Shown here: piece after piece, positions 27,826 through 36,067 of the stretch | Layout of the letters: each line of letters opens with the position of its first letter | Position numbering within the stretch: the stretch's first letter is position 1 | Source of the DNA: Gammaproteobacteria bacterium UBA2675 | GTDB lineage: Bacteria > Pseudomonadota > Gammaproteobacteria > Pseudomonadales > Pseudohongiellaceae | NCBI GenBank assembly: GCA_002354805.1 | Contig: DEMH01000013.1 | Coordinates: 79,017 to 143,016, forward strand | Length of the DNA: 64,000 bases | Direction of reading: 5' to 3' | Translations under genes and position numbers: made by a program | The notes under the pieces: model-generated | What the model saw: the letters and a program-made list of their open reading frames with translations, nothing else | The model's database searches: none | What the model was told of the DNA's origin: nothing

Positions 27826-28526
27826 CTACTTCCCTGCATGCTGACGACGACTGGAACTGCGTTGCCGTTTTCTGCCCATCTCGGCCAGGTAGCCAGATTC
27901 GATCAGACGCAGCTGATCGAGCAGCTGCAGCGGATCCTCCGGTACCGGCCGCATCCGATCCATAATCTGAAACGCCACCCCGTAATCGAGGCCTGTCTCA
28001 CCAACCAGACCACCGACACGCCATTGCGTCTGCAGGCGTTCCCAAAGCTGAAACGCCGGCACATTTACCGCGTATACCTCGAAATCCGATTCCGCTTCCT
28101 CAAGCATCCAAGCCGGCAGCGCATTTCTGCCAGCTCCAAAGAACGCCAGATCACCAGCCAGCTGCGCCGGCATGCTGGCACTACGCCGACGAAATCCTTT
28201 AGCGAACTTCTCGCCGATTAAAACAAGCTGCTGGTCTGGTTCTTTTTTACAACGGCTTTGGTGTAGGCCGACAGCAGTGCGTTACGGGTGTCGGGTCGAG
28301 ACTTGACCAGCGTCAATAGCTCATCCTGAGTGATCGAATCATCGGCAGGTACGCCCTCAACACTGACCAACGCCTGGTCAAGAAAGTCCACCTGCGGCTC
28401 TGCTTCATCCTTTCCGATAATCTTGAACTCGGCGGTAAAGGACCACTTCTGATCCTTACCGTCGGTTGGTGTTACTACGTTTACTGCGGTCTTGAAATTG
28501 TTCGTTTTGGTCAGTTTAAAGGCCAC
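27826..28526 (-). CDS. Tail assembly chaperone GT fusion, made by -1 frameshift
   Basis: Joined product of the G frame (28526 to 28242) and the -1 frame that ends at 27826, about 233 residues. The G frame ends in GTA AAA AAG, containing the canonical slippery heptamer A-AAA-AAG. After slipping back one base the frame reads on without a stop for 138 codons into the second frame, which contains RVGGLVGETGLDYGVAF as in the DUF1799-type T domains. The second frame has no good start of its own (an ATG at 28173 lies inside it without a ribosome-binding site). Such G/GT pairs chaperone the tape measure in lambda-like phages, and the tape measure gene follows. Confidence 0.85.
28218..28526 (-). CDS. 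Tail assembly chaperone G
   Basis: Unshifted product of 102 residues (N-terminus MAFKLTKTNNFKTAV). The start is GTG at 28526 with AAGGAGA about 8 nt upstream; the frame extends further upstream to 28598 but would overlap the tail tube gene. The acidic middle (FKIIGKDEAEPQVDFLDQAL) and helical C-terminus (DELLTLVKSRPDTRNALLSA) fit G-type chaperones. It lies between tail tube and tape measure genes, as in lambda. Confidence 0.85.
   Translation of the reverse strand: MAFKLTKTNNFKTAVNVVTPTDGKDQKWSFTAEFKIIGKDEAEPQVDFLDQALVSVEGVPADDSITQDELLTLVKSRPDTRNALLSAYTKAVVKKNQTSSLF
28242..28248 (-). promoter_or_regulatory. Slippery heptamer A-AAA-AAG for -1 frameshifting
   Basis: In the G reading frame the bases are GTA AAA AAG, so the heptamer has the X-XXY-YYZ phase of the E. 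coli dnaX site. It lies eight codons before the G stop. Confidence 0.85.
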
Positions 28527-28576
28527 GGCCTGGTCTCCTTTTTTAATGATTGAACTGCAAAACTGAGCGCCCCTAC

Positions 28577-29500
28577 TTACGTCAGGGCGATGGTCCACTC
28601 GTCGTTACCAGCGGCGCTATTCGGCAGCAGCTTCAGGCCAGCACCGAGCTGGACGATTCCGTCGGCTTCCGGGAAGGTCGGATTGATCAGCTGAACTTTC
28701 GGGCAATTTACGGTGATGATCTGACCGGCAGTTGCACCAAGCACCAGGTTCAAGGCACCAGTGGCATGTTGCTTGATTGTCTGGTGGAAGTTTTTGGTAC
28801 CAATACCAGGCAGATCAATCTGGATATTGCCGCCGGGATTACGTCCCCGGATATCAATTTCGCGCACGCCCGGATTGTTGCGATGAGTCACATTATTGCC
28901 GTCGGTCAGCTCCAATTGATTCAGTACACCCGAGTAGCCGTGCAGACTGAACGTGCAGTTCTGCTGATTGATAGGCAGCGGCTCTTTCCATGCCGAAAAG
29001 TCAAATGAAGGAATAGCCGTCGAAGACGGATCAACATCCAGCCCCCAAATCTCCATGACAAGCATCAGATGGTCATCAGCATTGGCTCGCAGTGACGCAG
29101 TGCCACGACAGCCGCGCATCACATGCAGCTCACCGTCCATGTGATAGCCGATCGTGGCGGCGTCGTAAGGCCGACCAGCCATCTCGAACGTGACCGATGT
29201 GGTGGGCACTTCGACCAACGACCGCCCGCAGATTTGCAACAAGGCCGCCCAGGGCGGTGCAGTGCCGGCGGTGCCACTGGCGAATAGATCCACCTCAACT
29301 CCGATCGTGCTGTAGGTGCCCATGTACAGTGACTTCTGCGCACCGTAATGTGACTGAACATTAGTGCGCTCTTTCAACGTGCCCTGACGGGTGTTGAAGT
29401 TAGTGATACGACACAGCATGGCGTCGGTAAGTGTTTGTTGCTCGCCGTAGGTATCTTCTACGTTGCAGAACAGTGCTTTCAGATTGGCGTCGAGTGACAT
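28577..29500 (-). CDS. Major tail tube protein (gpV-like)
   Basis: A 307-residue beta-rich protein that should polymerise into the tail tube. Position between the terminator gene and G/GT, plus length and patterns such as GTYSTIGVEVDLFASGTAGT and RGCRGTASLRANADDHLMLV, fit tail tube subunits. No separate Ig-like C-terminal domain is obvious. Confidence 0.87.
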   Translation of the reverse strand: MSLDANLKALFCNVEDTYGEQQTLTDAMLCRITNFNTRQGTLKERTNVQSHYGAQKSLYMGTYSTIGVEVDLFASGTAGTAPPWAALLQICGRSLVEVPTTSVTFEMAGRPYDAATIGYHMDGELHVMRGCRGTASLRANADDHLMLVMEIWGLDVDPSSTAIPSFDFSAWKEPLPINQQNCTFSLHGYSGVLNQLELTDGNNVTHRNNPGVREIDIRGRNPGGNIQIDLPGIGTKNFHQTIKQHATGALNLVLGATAGQIITVNCPKVQLINPTFPEADGIVQLGAGLKLLPNSAAGNDEWTIALT

Positions 29501-29531
29501 GGGCAGCTCCTGAAACTAAAGTAATGGGTAT

Positions 29532-29552
29532 AAAAAAAGGCGCCGGAGCGCC
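29532..29552 (-). terminator. Terminator before the tail tube gene
   Basis: On the minus strand GGCGC, TCCG loop, GCGCC, then seven T. It lies 1 nt after the end of the 54-residue gene and 31 nt before the tail tube gene, inside the late operon. Confidence 0.85.
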
Positions 29553-29717
29553 TTATTTATCTTCTGTTTTCGCCGGTGGTTTTTTCGCACCCGGCTTATC
29601 TGCTGGCGATGCCGGCAGGTCTTTCACTTCTGGCTTTTTCGTACCCGCCGGAGCAGTGCGCGACACCAGTTCCGTTTTGCCGTCTTTCGTTGTTATGTAG
29701 CGGCCACCTTGTTTCAT
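29553..29717 (-). CDS. Small Lys/Pro-rich phage protein
   Basis: A 54-residue gene that I found by reading the minus strand. It starts MKQGGRYITTKDGKTELV and ends in a Lys/Pro/Ala-rich tail (PGAKKPPAKTEDK). It fills the gap between the tail terminator gene and the tail tube gene. Short basic proteins of this kind occur at this place in related prophages. Function unknown. Confidence 0.7.
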   Translation of the reverse strand: MKQGGRYITTKDGKTELVSRTAPAGTKKPEVKDLPASPADKPGAKKPPAKTEDK

Positions 29718-29727
29718 CGTGTTGTCC

Positions 29728-30126
29728 TCACAGTTGGCTGATTAGTGTTTCGGTACCGAACTCAATGCGACGGGCCATCAACGGCCCCATGATGCGAGCT
29801 GTCGCCGAGCTCAGCACTGTCATGCCTTGGTGTTTCGGCGTGTGATGGAAACCCAGAACCGCCCTAACGACGGCATCGTGCAATGCGTCAAATTCGCTGA
29901 CACGACAGAACAGCAGAGCAACTATGCGCTTCTCTGACATCTGGCGCGTTCGCATCTTTGATTCTGGTTCGGCGTATTCGTAGTTGCCGTAATACAACAA
30001 CACGCTTGGCGTAATCGTGCTGTCTGTATTCATATTCTCGATAGCAGCCGCAGGCAGTTCGTGCCCCAACTCCACAGACTTCAGAGCAGCGACGGTCTCA
30101 ATCCGCGCCTTAACGCCATTGATCAT
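29728..30126 (-). CDS. Tail terminator protein (gpU-like)
   Basis: A 132-residue protein, mixed alpha/beta, with IETVAALKSVELGHELPAAA at the N-terminus. Size and position directly after the gpZ-like gene match lambda U and the Gp37-type tail completion proteins, which cap the tail tube and stop its growth. Its start shares the last base of the upstream stop codon. Confidence 0.75.
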   Translation of the reverse strand: MINGVKARIETVAALKSVELGHELPAAAIENMNTDSTITPSVLLYYGNYEYAEPESKMRTRQMSEKRIVALLFCRVSEFDALHDAVVRAVLGFHHTPKHQGMTVLSSATARIMGPLMARRIEFGTETLISQL

Positions 30127-30758
30127 TACGCGCCCCCTTGCTTGCTCATGTAGTAGTTCAATGCCACATCGAATTCTTTATCGTATTCTTCCGCTGCAAA
30201 CACGTCGTAAGGTGTTCCCAGCGCATCACCGGCCGCCACTACCATATCCGGGATAGATGGCCCCTTCATGGGGATCAGCCGCTGCTTGCCGCCGCTGGTG
30301 GTCTTGCCACGCGGATCACGGTAGAACACCTGCTGGTTGCCGTTTTGACCCGTTGCTAAAAACGCGGGCCGGGATCTGATCAGTTTCCGCGCATCGGCTT
30401 TCATCACTTGGACGGTCACGCCGGTGCGGAATCGACCCCAGCGCTGCCCCTTTTTCGTCTTTCTGCCCAACGTCACGCGCCTGGGCTTGGCGCCAAAATT
30501 CAGATATCCGAGTTTTCGGCTGCGGAACAGCAGCACCGCGCTGACCTCATTGGCCCGCCGGACGCCCTTCATTTTCTTGGCATACCGACGGAATGTGCCG
30601 GCCTTTACGTTGTAGCGCTGGCGTACCTCTTTCGACACATAGGTCTGCAGCTTGTTGACGGTCTTACCAACAGCCGAGGCGTTGATCTTGTCGACCAGGG
30701 AGTCCCCGAGCTGAGCTCGCAGCACCTCAAGATTCTTAACTTCAAACTTCTGGTGCAT
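30126..30758 (-). CDS. Minor tail protein Z-like (tail completion)
   Basis: A 210-residue basic protein with YVSKEVRQRYNVKAGTFRRY and ARKLIRSRPAFLATGQNGNQ, patterns of the lambda gpZ family. In lambda, Z acts late in tail assembly so that heads and tails join. It overlaps the gene upstream by 17 nt. Confidence 0.85.
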   Translation of the reverse strand: MHQKFEVKNLEVLRAQLGDSLVDKINASAVGKTVNKLQTYVSKEVRQRYNVKAGTFRRYAKKMKGVRRANEVSAVLLFRSRKLGYLNFGAKPRRVTLGRKTKKGQRWGRFRTGVTVQVMKADARKLIRSRPAFLATGQNGNQQVFYRDPRGKTTSGGKQRLIPMKGPSIPDMVVAAGDALGTPYDVFAAEEYDKEFDVALNYYMSKQGGA

Positions 30759-31056
30759 TGGTTTTGCCGATGCTGATCAACCGCGTGATGGAATCGTTCT
30801 TCAGCGTCTGCAGGAATTCATAGTGCTGGCCTGTTGCCTTATCCAGGAATAACGCCCCAGTGCGCAGGCCGGGCAGATCATCCGAAATGGCGCGCAGTGT
30901 GGTGGTCACGATCACCTGCCCATATTCGACCATCACTTCCACGTCAGGGCGAATCACCGCAGTGATATCTGCGGAGTATTCGCCCACCGTGAATGTCACC
31001 AGACCGCCATGCAGCTCAAGCGCGTCACGCGCGGCCTGTATCTGGACGTCACGCAT
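30742..31056 (-). CDS. Head-tail connector protein (gpFII-like position)
   Basis: A 104-residue, beta-rich protein (ADITAVIRPDVEVMVEYGQV). It sits between the capsid genes and gpZ, where lambda has the connector FII. The family assignment rests on size and position. It shares one base with the upstream stop codon. Confidence 0.65.
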   Translation of the reverse strand: MRDVQIQAARDALELHGGLVTFTVGEYSADITAVIRPDVEVMVEYGQVIVTTTLRAISDDLPGLRTGALFLDKATGQHYEFLQTLKNDSITRLISIGKTNAPEV

Positions 31057-31271
31057 TACTGCTGACCGCCGCCCTGGGGATCTTTACCTGCATCCGGATC
31101 CGTTTCGTCGTCGGATTCCTTTGCCTTGGTGGCCTTAGTGATTACATCGCCCATCGCCTTAGCTTCCACTGCAGTTAGCGAAATCTCATCGCCGGCTTTG
31201 TACTTCACGCGATTACCGTCTGAGTCACGACCTTCGCAGTAGCGGTTAAAAACATACTTGGCTTTTGACAT
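31056..31271 (-). CDS. Small hypothetical head/connector protein (gpFI-like position)
   Basis: A 71-residue protein with a folded N-terminal part (YKAGDEISLTAVEAKAMGDV) and an acidic, disordered tail (DDETDPDAGKDPQGGGQQ). It follows the major capsid gene, where lambda has FI. No motif gives a function. Confidence 0.65.
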   Translation of the reverse strand: MSKAKYVFNRYCEGRDSDGNRVKYKAGDEISLTAVEAKAMGDVITKATKAKESDDETDPDAGKDPQGGGQQ

Positions 31272-31304
31272 GATCTATGTCCTTTTGTAAGTAGATTAAC
31301 TGGG

Positions 31305-31335
31305 TGCCAGTGGCCTGCGATCACAGGCCATGGCA
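31305..31335. other. Strong hairpin after the major capsid gene
   Basis: TGCCA-G-TGGCCTG, six-base loop, CAGGCCA-TGGCA: a 12-bp stem with one bulge. There is no T-run. It lies 16 nt after the capsid stop on the minus strand and may slow or stabilise the capsid transcript. Confidence 0.55.
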
Positions 31336-31350
31336 TTCAATGAGCTTGCG

Positions 31351-32355
31351 TTACAGTGTGTAAACGGTGGCGCAGACAGTGCTGTTAATCAGCGGCAGCA
31401 CCGGCAACGGGGCTGATTGGGTCATACAGAACTCGACGGCAGGATCCTCGTTCTGCCACACCTTCGGGAAGTACTCGAGCGCCTGATAGTTCGCCTTGCC
31501 ATCCAGGATAGCGCCGAATGCCCGAACACCCGTCGCGCCCTGGGAAACCAGAATCACTTCGTTGTCCTGGACAAACTTCACTTGATTGCCTTCCTCATCG
31601 ATGTACCAGCCCGAGTAAGTCCAAAGCTCTGGACCTGCACCACCCAAGCGACCACGGTACGCTGCTTTCATTTTGGCCGGGGCCAATTCCAGCGTTGTGT
31701 CAGAACCTCGACGAGTGTTGATCAGCTCCTTAACATCGGCGTTTTTAGCAAACTTGGTAAACGCGCCGTTGCCAAAAATGATATGTGTGCACGGAGCGTC
31801 CATCCGGTCCATCCAGTCCTGAAGGTCGCCCAACGGATCTTCAGCGGATTGACCCCATCGAGCGTCTGTCAGCAATGTCACCGTATTACCGGCAGCACGA
31901 CCAAAATCAACCACTGACGTTTTGTAGCTCTCACCAGACACTACGATCTGACCAGTACGCAGCAATGAGGAAGCCATCCACTCCAAACGATTGGTGATAC
32001 GCTGCCGTTGCTCATCCAGGATGTCCACGACGATAGCGTTGCGGCGCGCCTCAGCGGTCATCGAACCACCAATGGCCTCGCCTGGACGGCGGCGCAGAAC
32101 ACGCTGTGGGTCGACTACGTCCTTGGGCTTGACGTATGCAGGTCTGAAGGTCTTCTGTAATGCACCTTCCTGCGTGTTAGCCTTACCAGCCAACATCGGC
32201 GACACGAATGGTGCCAGTGTATGATCCTGGAAGATCTTGTCGAAACCGATCTCGGCAGTGTCAAATGTCACCACTTCCGGGAACATCAGATTGAGCAGGA
32301 ACGCATCATAAGGCGTCAGGCGCGAGATGATGCCCAACAGGGTAGTTGTATCCAT
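31351..32355 (-). CDS. Major capsid protein (gpE-like)
   Basis: A 334-residue HK97-fold coat protein of the lambda E family. Family features include the N-terminal LTPYDAFLLNLMFPEV, RRRPGEAIGGSMTAEARRNA and the C-terminal FPKVWQNEDPAVEFCMTQSA with PLPVLPLINS. It follows the decoration protein gene as in lambda. Confidence 0.95.
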   Translation of the reverse strand: MDTTTLLGIISRLTPYDAFLLNLMFPEVVTFDTAEIGFDKIFQDHTLAPFVSPMLAGKANTQEGALQKTFRPAYVKPKDVVDPQRVLRRRPGEAIGGSMTAEARRNAIVVDILDEQRQRITNRLEWMASSLLRTGQIVVSGESYKTSVVDFGRAAGNTVTLLTDARWGQSAEDPLGDLQDWMDRMDAPCTHIIFGNGAFTKFAKNADVKELINTRRGSDTTLELAPAKMKAAYRGRLGGAGPELWTYSGWYIDEEGNQVKFVQDNEVILVSQGATGVRAFGAILDGKANYQALEYFPKVWQNEDPAVEFCMTQSAPLPVLPLINSTVCATVYTL

Positions 32356-32434
32356 CGTTGTTTCCTCGTAAATAAAAGATTAAAGAACTGTCGAGCCAAG
32401 GCCAGATGGGCTGCGCCCTAGCTATGGATTGCGA

Positions 32435-32818
32435 TTAGCTGGTAGGCTGCTCCCGGCTCTGCGTCGGTGTTTCCAGAGTGATCGGCGTACCGTCGAACAT
32501 GCTGGCCAGATGCACCGCAGAGTAGCTGGCGTCGATCACAGCAAGCGACTTATTGATGCGACCACCCTTATAGATCTGGCACGCCGCATCGGCACCGTCG
32601 GCGTGTACCGCTTCGGTCATAAAACCGATAATGGTCTGGCTGCCGTCGGTTGCCGTCTGCACAGCGGCTCGCAACTTGCCGCTTGCTGTAACTCGGCCCA
32701 CAGCTGTACCAGCGGCCAAATCCTGACCGCTCAGCAGTGTCGCTGGCTCTGTGATGATGGGACCGCCCAGGATCAGTGCCGCAACACTGCCGAGCGATTG
32801 AGTTGATGATCCTGCCAT
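32435..32818 (-). CDS. Head decoration protein (gpD-like)
   Basis: A 127-residue protein with AALILGGPIITEPATLLSGQ and DLAAGTAVGRVTASGKLRAA, typical of lambda gpD-type proteins that bind the expanded capsid at the threefold positions. It is placed between the protease/scaffold gene and the capsid gene. Confidence 0.9.
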   Translation of the reverse strand: MAGSSTQSLGSVAALILGGPIITEPATLLSGQDLAAGTAVGRVTASGKLRAAVQTATDGSQTIIGFMTEAVHADGADAACQIYKGGRINKSLAVIDASYSAVHLASMFDGTPITLETPTQSREQPTS

Positions 32819-32889
32819 GATGTTGCCCTCTCGATTGCTTAAGATTGATGATGCCGTTCGGTGCTACAGATTGCGCAATGCTGTCTTGC

Positions 32890-33306
32890 TTATGCGGTCT
32901 GCGCTGGCCGCTTATTGGTTGCCTTGTAGTAGTCACCCATGACCTGGTCGACTTCCGAGACCTCGGCCGAGGAGCCGGCACTGCCTACTGTCACGTTGGC
33001 AGCGGTTTCCATCGCTGCGTCCAGAGGCGACCGGCCTCCAGCCGCCGACTCCGCAGGCGCAGCTTTCAGCGTCTCCAGGGCCTTCTCGACAGTCATGTCG
33101 GTGTTATAGGCAAGGTGTTCTGCCAAACCTGCGCGCCCCTTTGCTTCCTCGGAACGCAGGATGGCACCGCAGCGCTCGCGCTCCGCTTTGCGGTGATCGT
33201 CTGCAGATGCTGCAGGCGCTGGAGTGGCAGCTGGCTGATCACCACCAGCTGATGCATTAGCTGCAGGCGCTTGCTCCTGCGTTTGGTTTTCCGTTACTTT
33301 CGACAT
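32890..33306 (-). CDS. Nested scaffold protein (Nu3-like), internal in-frame start
   Basis: In lambda the scaffold Nu3 is translated from a start inside gene C and shares its C-terminus. Here the same arrangement is visible: GGAGGA lies 6 nt before an in-frame ATG at 33306 (MSKVTENQTQEQ), giving 138 residues. The product is Ala/Gln/Glu-rich and helical (KAERERCGAILRSEEAKGRA, TVEKALETLKAAPAE), as scaffolds are. Confidence 0.8.
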   Translation of the reverse strand: MSKVTENQTQEQAPAANASAGGDQPAATPAPAASADDHRKAERERCGAILRSEEAKGRAGLAEHLAYNTDMTVEKALETLKAAPAESAAGGRSPLDAAMETAANVTVGSAGSSAEVSEVDQVMGDYYKATNKRPAQTA

Positions 33307-34242
33307 GCTCATTCCTCCGGTTGTGATAGTCGTTCTGCCCTCGCTGGACAGGTAGTCTGCAAATACCTCAATGGCTTCATTGCCATTGACCAACTGATCG
33401 GCAAAGCCGATATCGATAGCCTCCTGCCCGCGATAGCATCGCGCCTCCGTGTCCAGGACGGCCTGCACATCCATGCCGGTCATCTCGCTAACCAGTGCAG
33501 CAAATTCGCCGCGCAGTTTGTCAGAGCGCGCCTGGAAGTCATCCAGCACGTCCTCTGGCAGTGCCTGATATGGATTGCCGTCGACCTTGTGGGCACCGGA
33601 GAAAATAAGAGTGACATCCACCCCTTCGTTCTCCAGATACTTCTCCCAGCTGGCATGGGCCATCACCACACCAACGCTGCCGGCAATACCTGTCTGAGTA
33701 ATCAGGCGCCGATCCGCAGCACTGGCCAGCGCCATGCCTGCAGAGGCGTTCATGTCGTAGCAGAGACCCCAGCATGGCTTTCCGGCCTGCGCAGCCAGCG
33801 AGCGGATCCGGTTGGCTGCGTCAAAGCAACCGGCAACTTCACCGCCTGGTGTGTCGAAATCGAGCAGCACGCCATTGACCTTGCGATCCTCAAGCGCCAC
33901 CGCTAGCCGCGCGATGATGCCGTCGTAGCCAGTCATGCCGCTGTAGGGCTGCAGGTAACCATGCTTGTGCACCAGCGTGCCGCTGATCGGCAGGACAGCC
34001 ACACCATTCACCAGGCGATAAGGCCGGTACTCCTGAGCGGCCGCAGAGTCACGGCTGTCATCAATGCCCATCTTCACGTGCAGCTTGCCGAGCTCCTCGA
34101 TCTTGCCGTCAGCGTCGTATAGGTTGCGGATACCGAGCTTGCTCGACAGCGCATTGAAAAACACACGGGCATAACCCGGTTCCAGCAATAGCGGCGTGTT
34201 GAGCACTCGACTGGCGATGTGCGCGTAACTATGTTTTGCCAT
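32890..34242 (-). CDS. Head maturation protease, S49 family (gpC-like), with C-terminal scaffold region
   Basis: Prohead protease of 450 residues. The SppA-type Ser is in NASAGMALASAADRR (about residue 168), and a Lys in the HASWEKYLENEG segment region completes the S49 dyad. Conserved VLPISGTLVHKHGYLQPYSG and DFDTPGGEVAGCF precede it. From about residue 313 the protein becomes an Ala/Gly/Gln-rich scaffold-like region that is also made separately from an internal start. It sits between portal and decoration genes, as lambda C does. Confidence 0.93.
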   Translation of the reverse strand: MAKHSYAHIASRVLNTPLLLEPGYARVFFNALSSKLGIRNLYDADGKIEELGKLHVKMGIDDSRDSAAAQEYRPYRLVNGVAVLPISGTLVHKHGYLQPYSGMTGYDGIIARLAVALEDRKVNGVLLDFDTPGGEVAGCFDAANRIRSLAAQAGKPCWGLCYDMNASAGMALASAADRRLITQTGIAGSVGVVMAHASWEKYLENEGVDVTLIFSGAHKVDGNPYQALPEDVLDDFQARSDKLRGEFAALVSEMTGMDVQAVLDTEARCYRGQEAIDIGFADQLVNGNEAIEVFADYLSSEGRTTITTGGMSMSKVTENQTQEQAPAANASAGGDQPAATPAPAASADDHRKAERERCGAILRSEEAKGRAGLAEHLAYNTDMTVEKALETLKAAPAESAAGGRSPLDAAMETAANVTVGSAGSSAEVSEVDQVMGDYYKATNKRPAQTA

Positions 34243-34251
34243 GTGGGAGTC

Positions 34252-35853
34252 CTATGCTGCAGCAGACTCTGCAGCGTTCGATGCATCTTCCTGGTCTGGT
34301 GCCAGGGCCTGTGTCTTCATCCAGCTGGGCGGTGGCAGGCCTTTCTCTTTCCGCTCGGCAATCTCACGGACTTGCTGCTCGAATATCTCCTGCGAGTCCT
34401 CACCCATAATCGCCAGCTCTTTTTCGTAGGTGCTCAGGCCTGCGTCGATTCGCAGGACGGCCTCTTTCACTTCCTTGAGTCCGTCGATTGCAATGCGGCC
34501 ACTACCGATCCATTCAGCGTTACACCATGCGGCCTTACCCTCATAGAAGTTACGCGTGGCACCTCGCGGTAGCGTGACCCATTTGCGGTCGATCATCTCC
34601 TCCAGGACTGCTGCATAGATCATGCTGGCATGCCGGGAAGCAATCACCTTGCGCTTGCCCATGAAGTGCCGCCAGTTCTCCATCATGGAGAGCCGGCCAG
34701 AGCTGTAGTTGACTTTGCTGTAGTCGCGGCTGAGCTGCTCGTAACTTGTGCCAAGACCTGCAGCGATGTATCGCAGGATGGCCGCTTCCAGCTCTCCGAA
34801 TCCATTGTCAGCGTTGCTGCTGGTCTTGAGGTTCAGGTGCTCGCCAGGCATCAGATGCGGGATCTTGACGCCGTTCATACGAATGTCTGCACCTTTGTGA
34901 TAATCGGCAATTAGAGTCATATAGTCCTCTAGCTTCTTATCACCGTCTTCAAGCCCGATAACCTGGAACGCAGTCTCTGGCCCGAGTTCAGACTCGATGG
35001 TCGCAGCGTACATCGCGTTGACGATCGCATTCTGCAGCTTGGTGTTCTGCAGTTTGCTGAGCATGTGGATCTGCTCCATCACACTCAGGAACTTATTGAC
35101 ACCTCGCGTCTGGCCATCGTCGGTCGGCTCGAAGACATGGATGAACTGCTGCCGGCCCCACCCTGTCTCGCGCGGGATCTCTTTCCAGGTGCTGCCAAAG
35201 CCATCACCCATGCCGTAGTTATGGTCTGCGGTGTCACGAACCCAGTACGAAATCGCCGCACCGCGCCGATCGATCCGCACGCCATTGCGCAGCTCTGCAT
35301 TGTTCATCAACTGATGCGGATTGCTGACCCGCAGAGGCGACACAACTTTGATGGCAGTTTTCAGCAAGTGATCCGGTCGATCACCAATCCAGTCGACGAT
35401 GTTCATGATCTCACCGCGCCCGGTGTGGCACCCGACGCCCTCACGGATCAACATAGTAAACGTACGCTTGCGCTCAGCATCCATGTAACAGCCGACTGGA
35501 TCCTCTGCATACTCAACCCAGGCCGCCTCAACGTCTTTCGCGAAAGCGCGCGCGTCAGCCTCGCTGATACCAAGGCGCTGCCATTTAGGCTTAGCTGACA
35601 GCCGGAACATGTGCCCGACAATATTGTCGATGTGCAGCTGAACACCACCATGGGCAATGCCGTGATTGCGCATCAGGTCGTCAGCACGCGCATTGCCCAG
35701 GTCAAGGCCGGGCAGCAGAGCTGCATCCGCAGTGCGTGGTGACGGACTCCAGGTACGCATCTGACCACCGAATCCAGCGCCGGTGCCACTATAGGTCGAC
35801 GCGAAAGGCTGGCCGGTCTGCGGGTTCACGATTTTGATATCGGGCAATGACAT
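34252..35853 (-). CDS. Portal protein (lambda gpB family)
   Basis: A 533-residue protein that forms the ring through which DNA enters and leaves the head. Family stretches include RADDLMRNHGIAHGGVQLHI, KRTFTMLIREGVGCHTGRGE, VNKFLSVMEQIHMLSKLQNT and LSRDYSKVNYSSGRLSMMEN. The C-terminus (EIFEQQVREIAERKEKGLPP) is helical. It overlaps the gpW-like gene by one base. Confidence 0.95.
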   Translation of the reverse strand: MSLPDIKIVNPQTGQPFASTYSGTGAGFGGQMRTWSPSPRTADAALLPGLDLGNARADDLMRNHGIAHGGVQLHIDNIVGHMFRLSAKPKWQRLGISEADARAFAKDVEAAWVEYAEDPVGCYMDAERKRTFTMLIREGVGCHTGRGEIMNIVDWIGDRPDHLLKTAIKVVSPLRVSNPHQLMNNAELRNGVRIDRRGAAISYWVRDTADHNYGMGDGFGSTWKEIPRETGWGRQQFIHVFEPTDDGQTRGVNKFLSVMEQIHMLSKLQNTKLQNAIVNAMYAATIESELGPETAFQVIGLEDGDKKLEDYMTLIADYHKGADIRMNGVKIPHLMPGEHLNLKTSSNADNGFGELEAAILRYIAAGLGTSYEQLSRDYSKVNYSSGRLSMMENWRHFMGKRKVIASRHASMIYAAVLEEMIDRKWVTLPRGATRNFYEGKAAWCNAEWIGSGRIAIDGLKEVKEAVLRIDAGLSTYEKELAIMGEDSQEIFEQQVREIAERKEKGLPPPSWMKTQALAPDQEDASNAAESAAA

Positions 35854-36059
35854 CAGAACACCCCCGCTGGTCCACGCCGGCGCGCAGTTGCGACGCCGAG
35901 CTGTTGCTCCAGATCCGCAATGTAAAGTCGCAACGAAGGGATATTCGCCTGCGTATACTGCGTCTGGACACCATCAACGGTGACGCTGGCCACCGCACGG
36001 CCGGTCAGCAACTTGTGCAGGGCTGCGCGTGCCTCATCCAGCTGCGCTTGTGTTGCCAT
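35853..36059 (-). CDS. Head-tail joining protein gpW
   Basis: A 68-residue helical protein with ALHKLLTGRAVASVTVDGVQ and IPSLRLYIADLEQQLG, the gpW family layout. It stabilises filled heads before tail attachment. It sits between terminase and portal genes as in lambda. Confidence 0.93.
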   Translation of the reverse strand: MATQAQLDEARAALHKLLTGRAVASVTVDGVQTQYTQANIPSLRLYIADLEQQLGVATARRRGPAGVF

Positions 36060-36067
36060 ATTTGACC

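Noticed and set aside
27826..28173. Separate 115-residue gene before the tape measure
   Set aside because: Its ATG has no ribosome-binding site and the frame joins the G gene through the slippery site, so it is the second half of the GT fusion.
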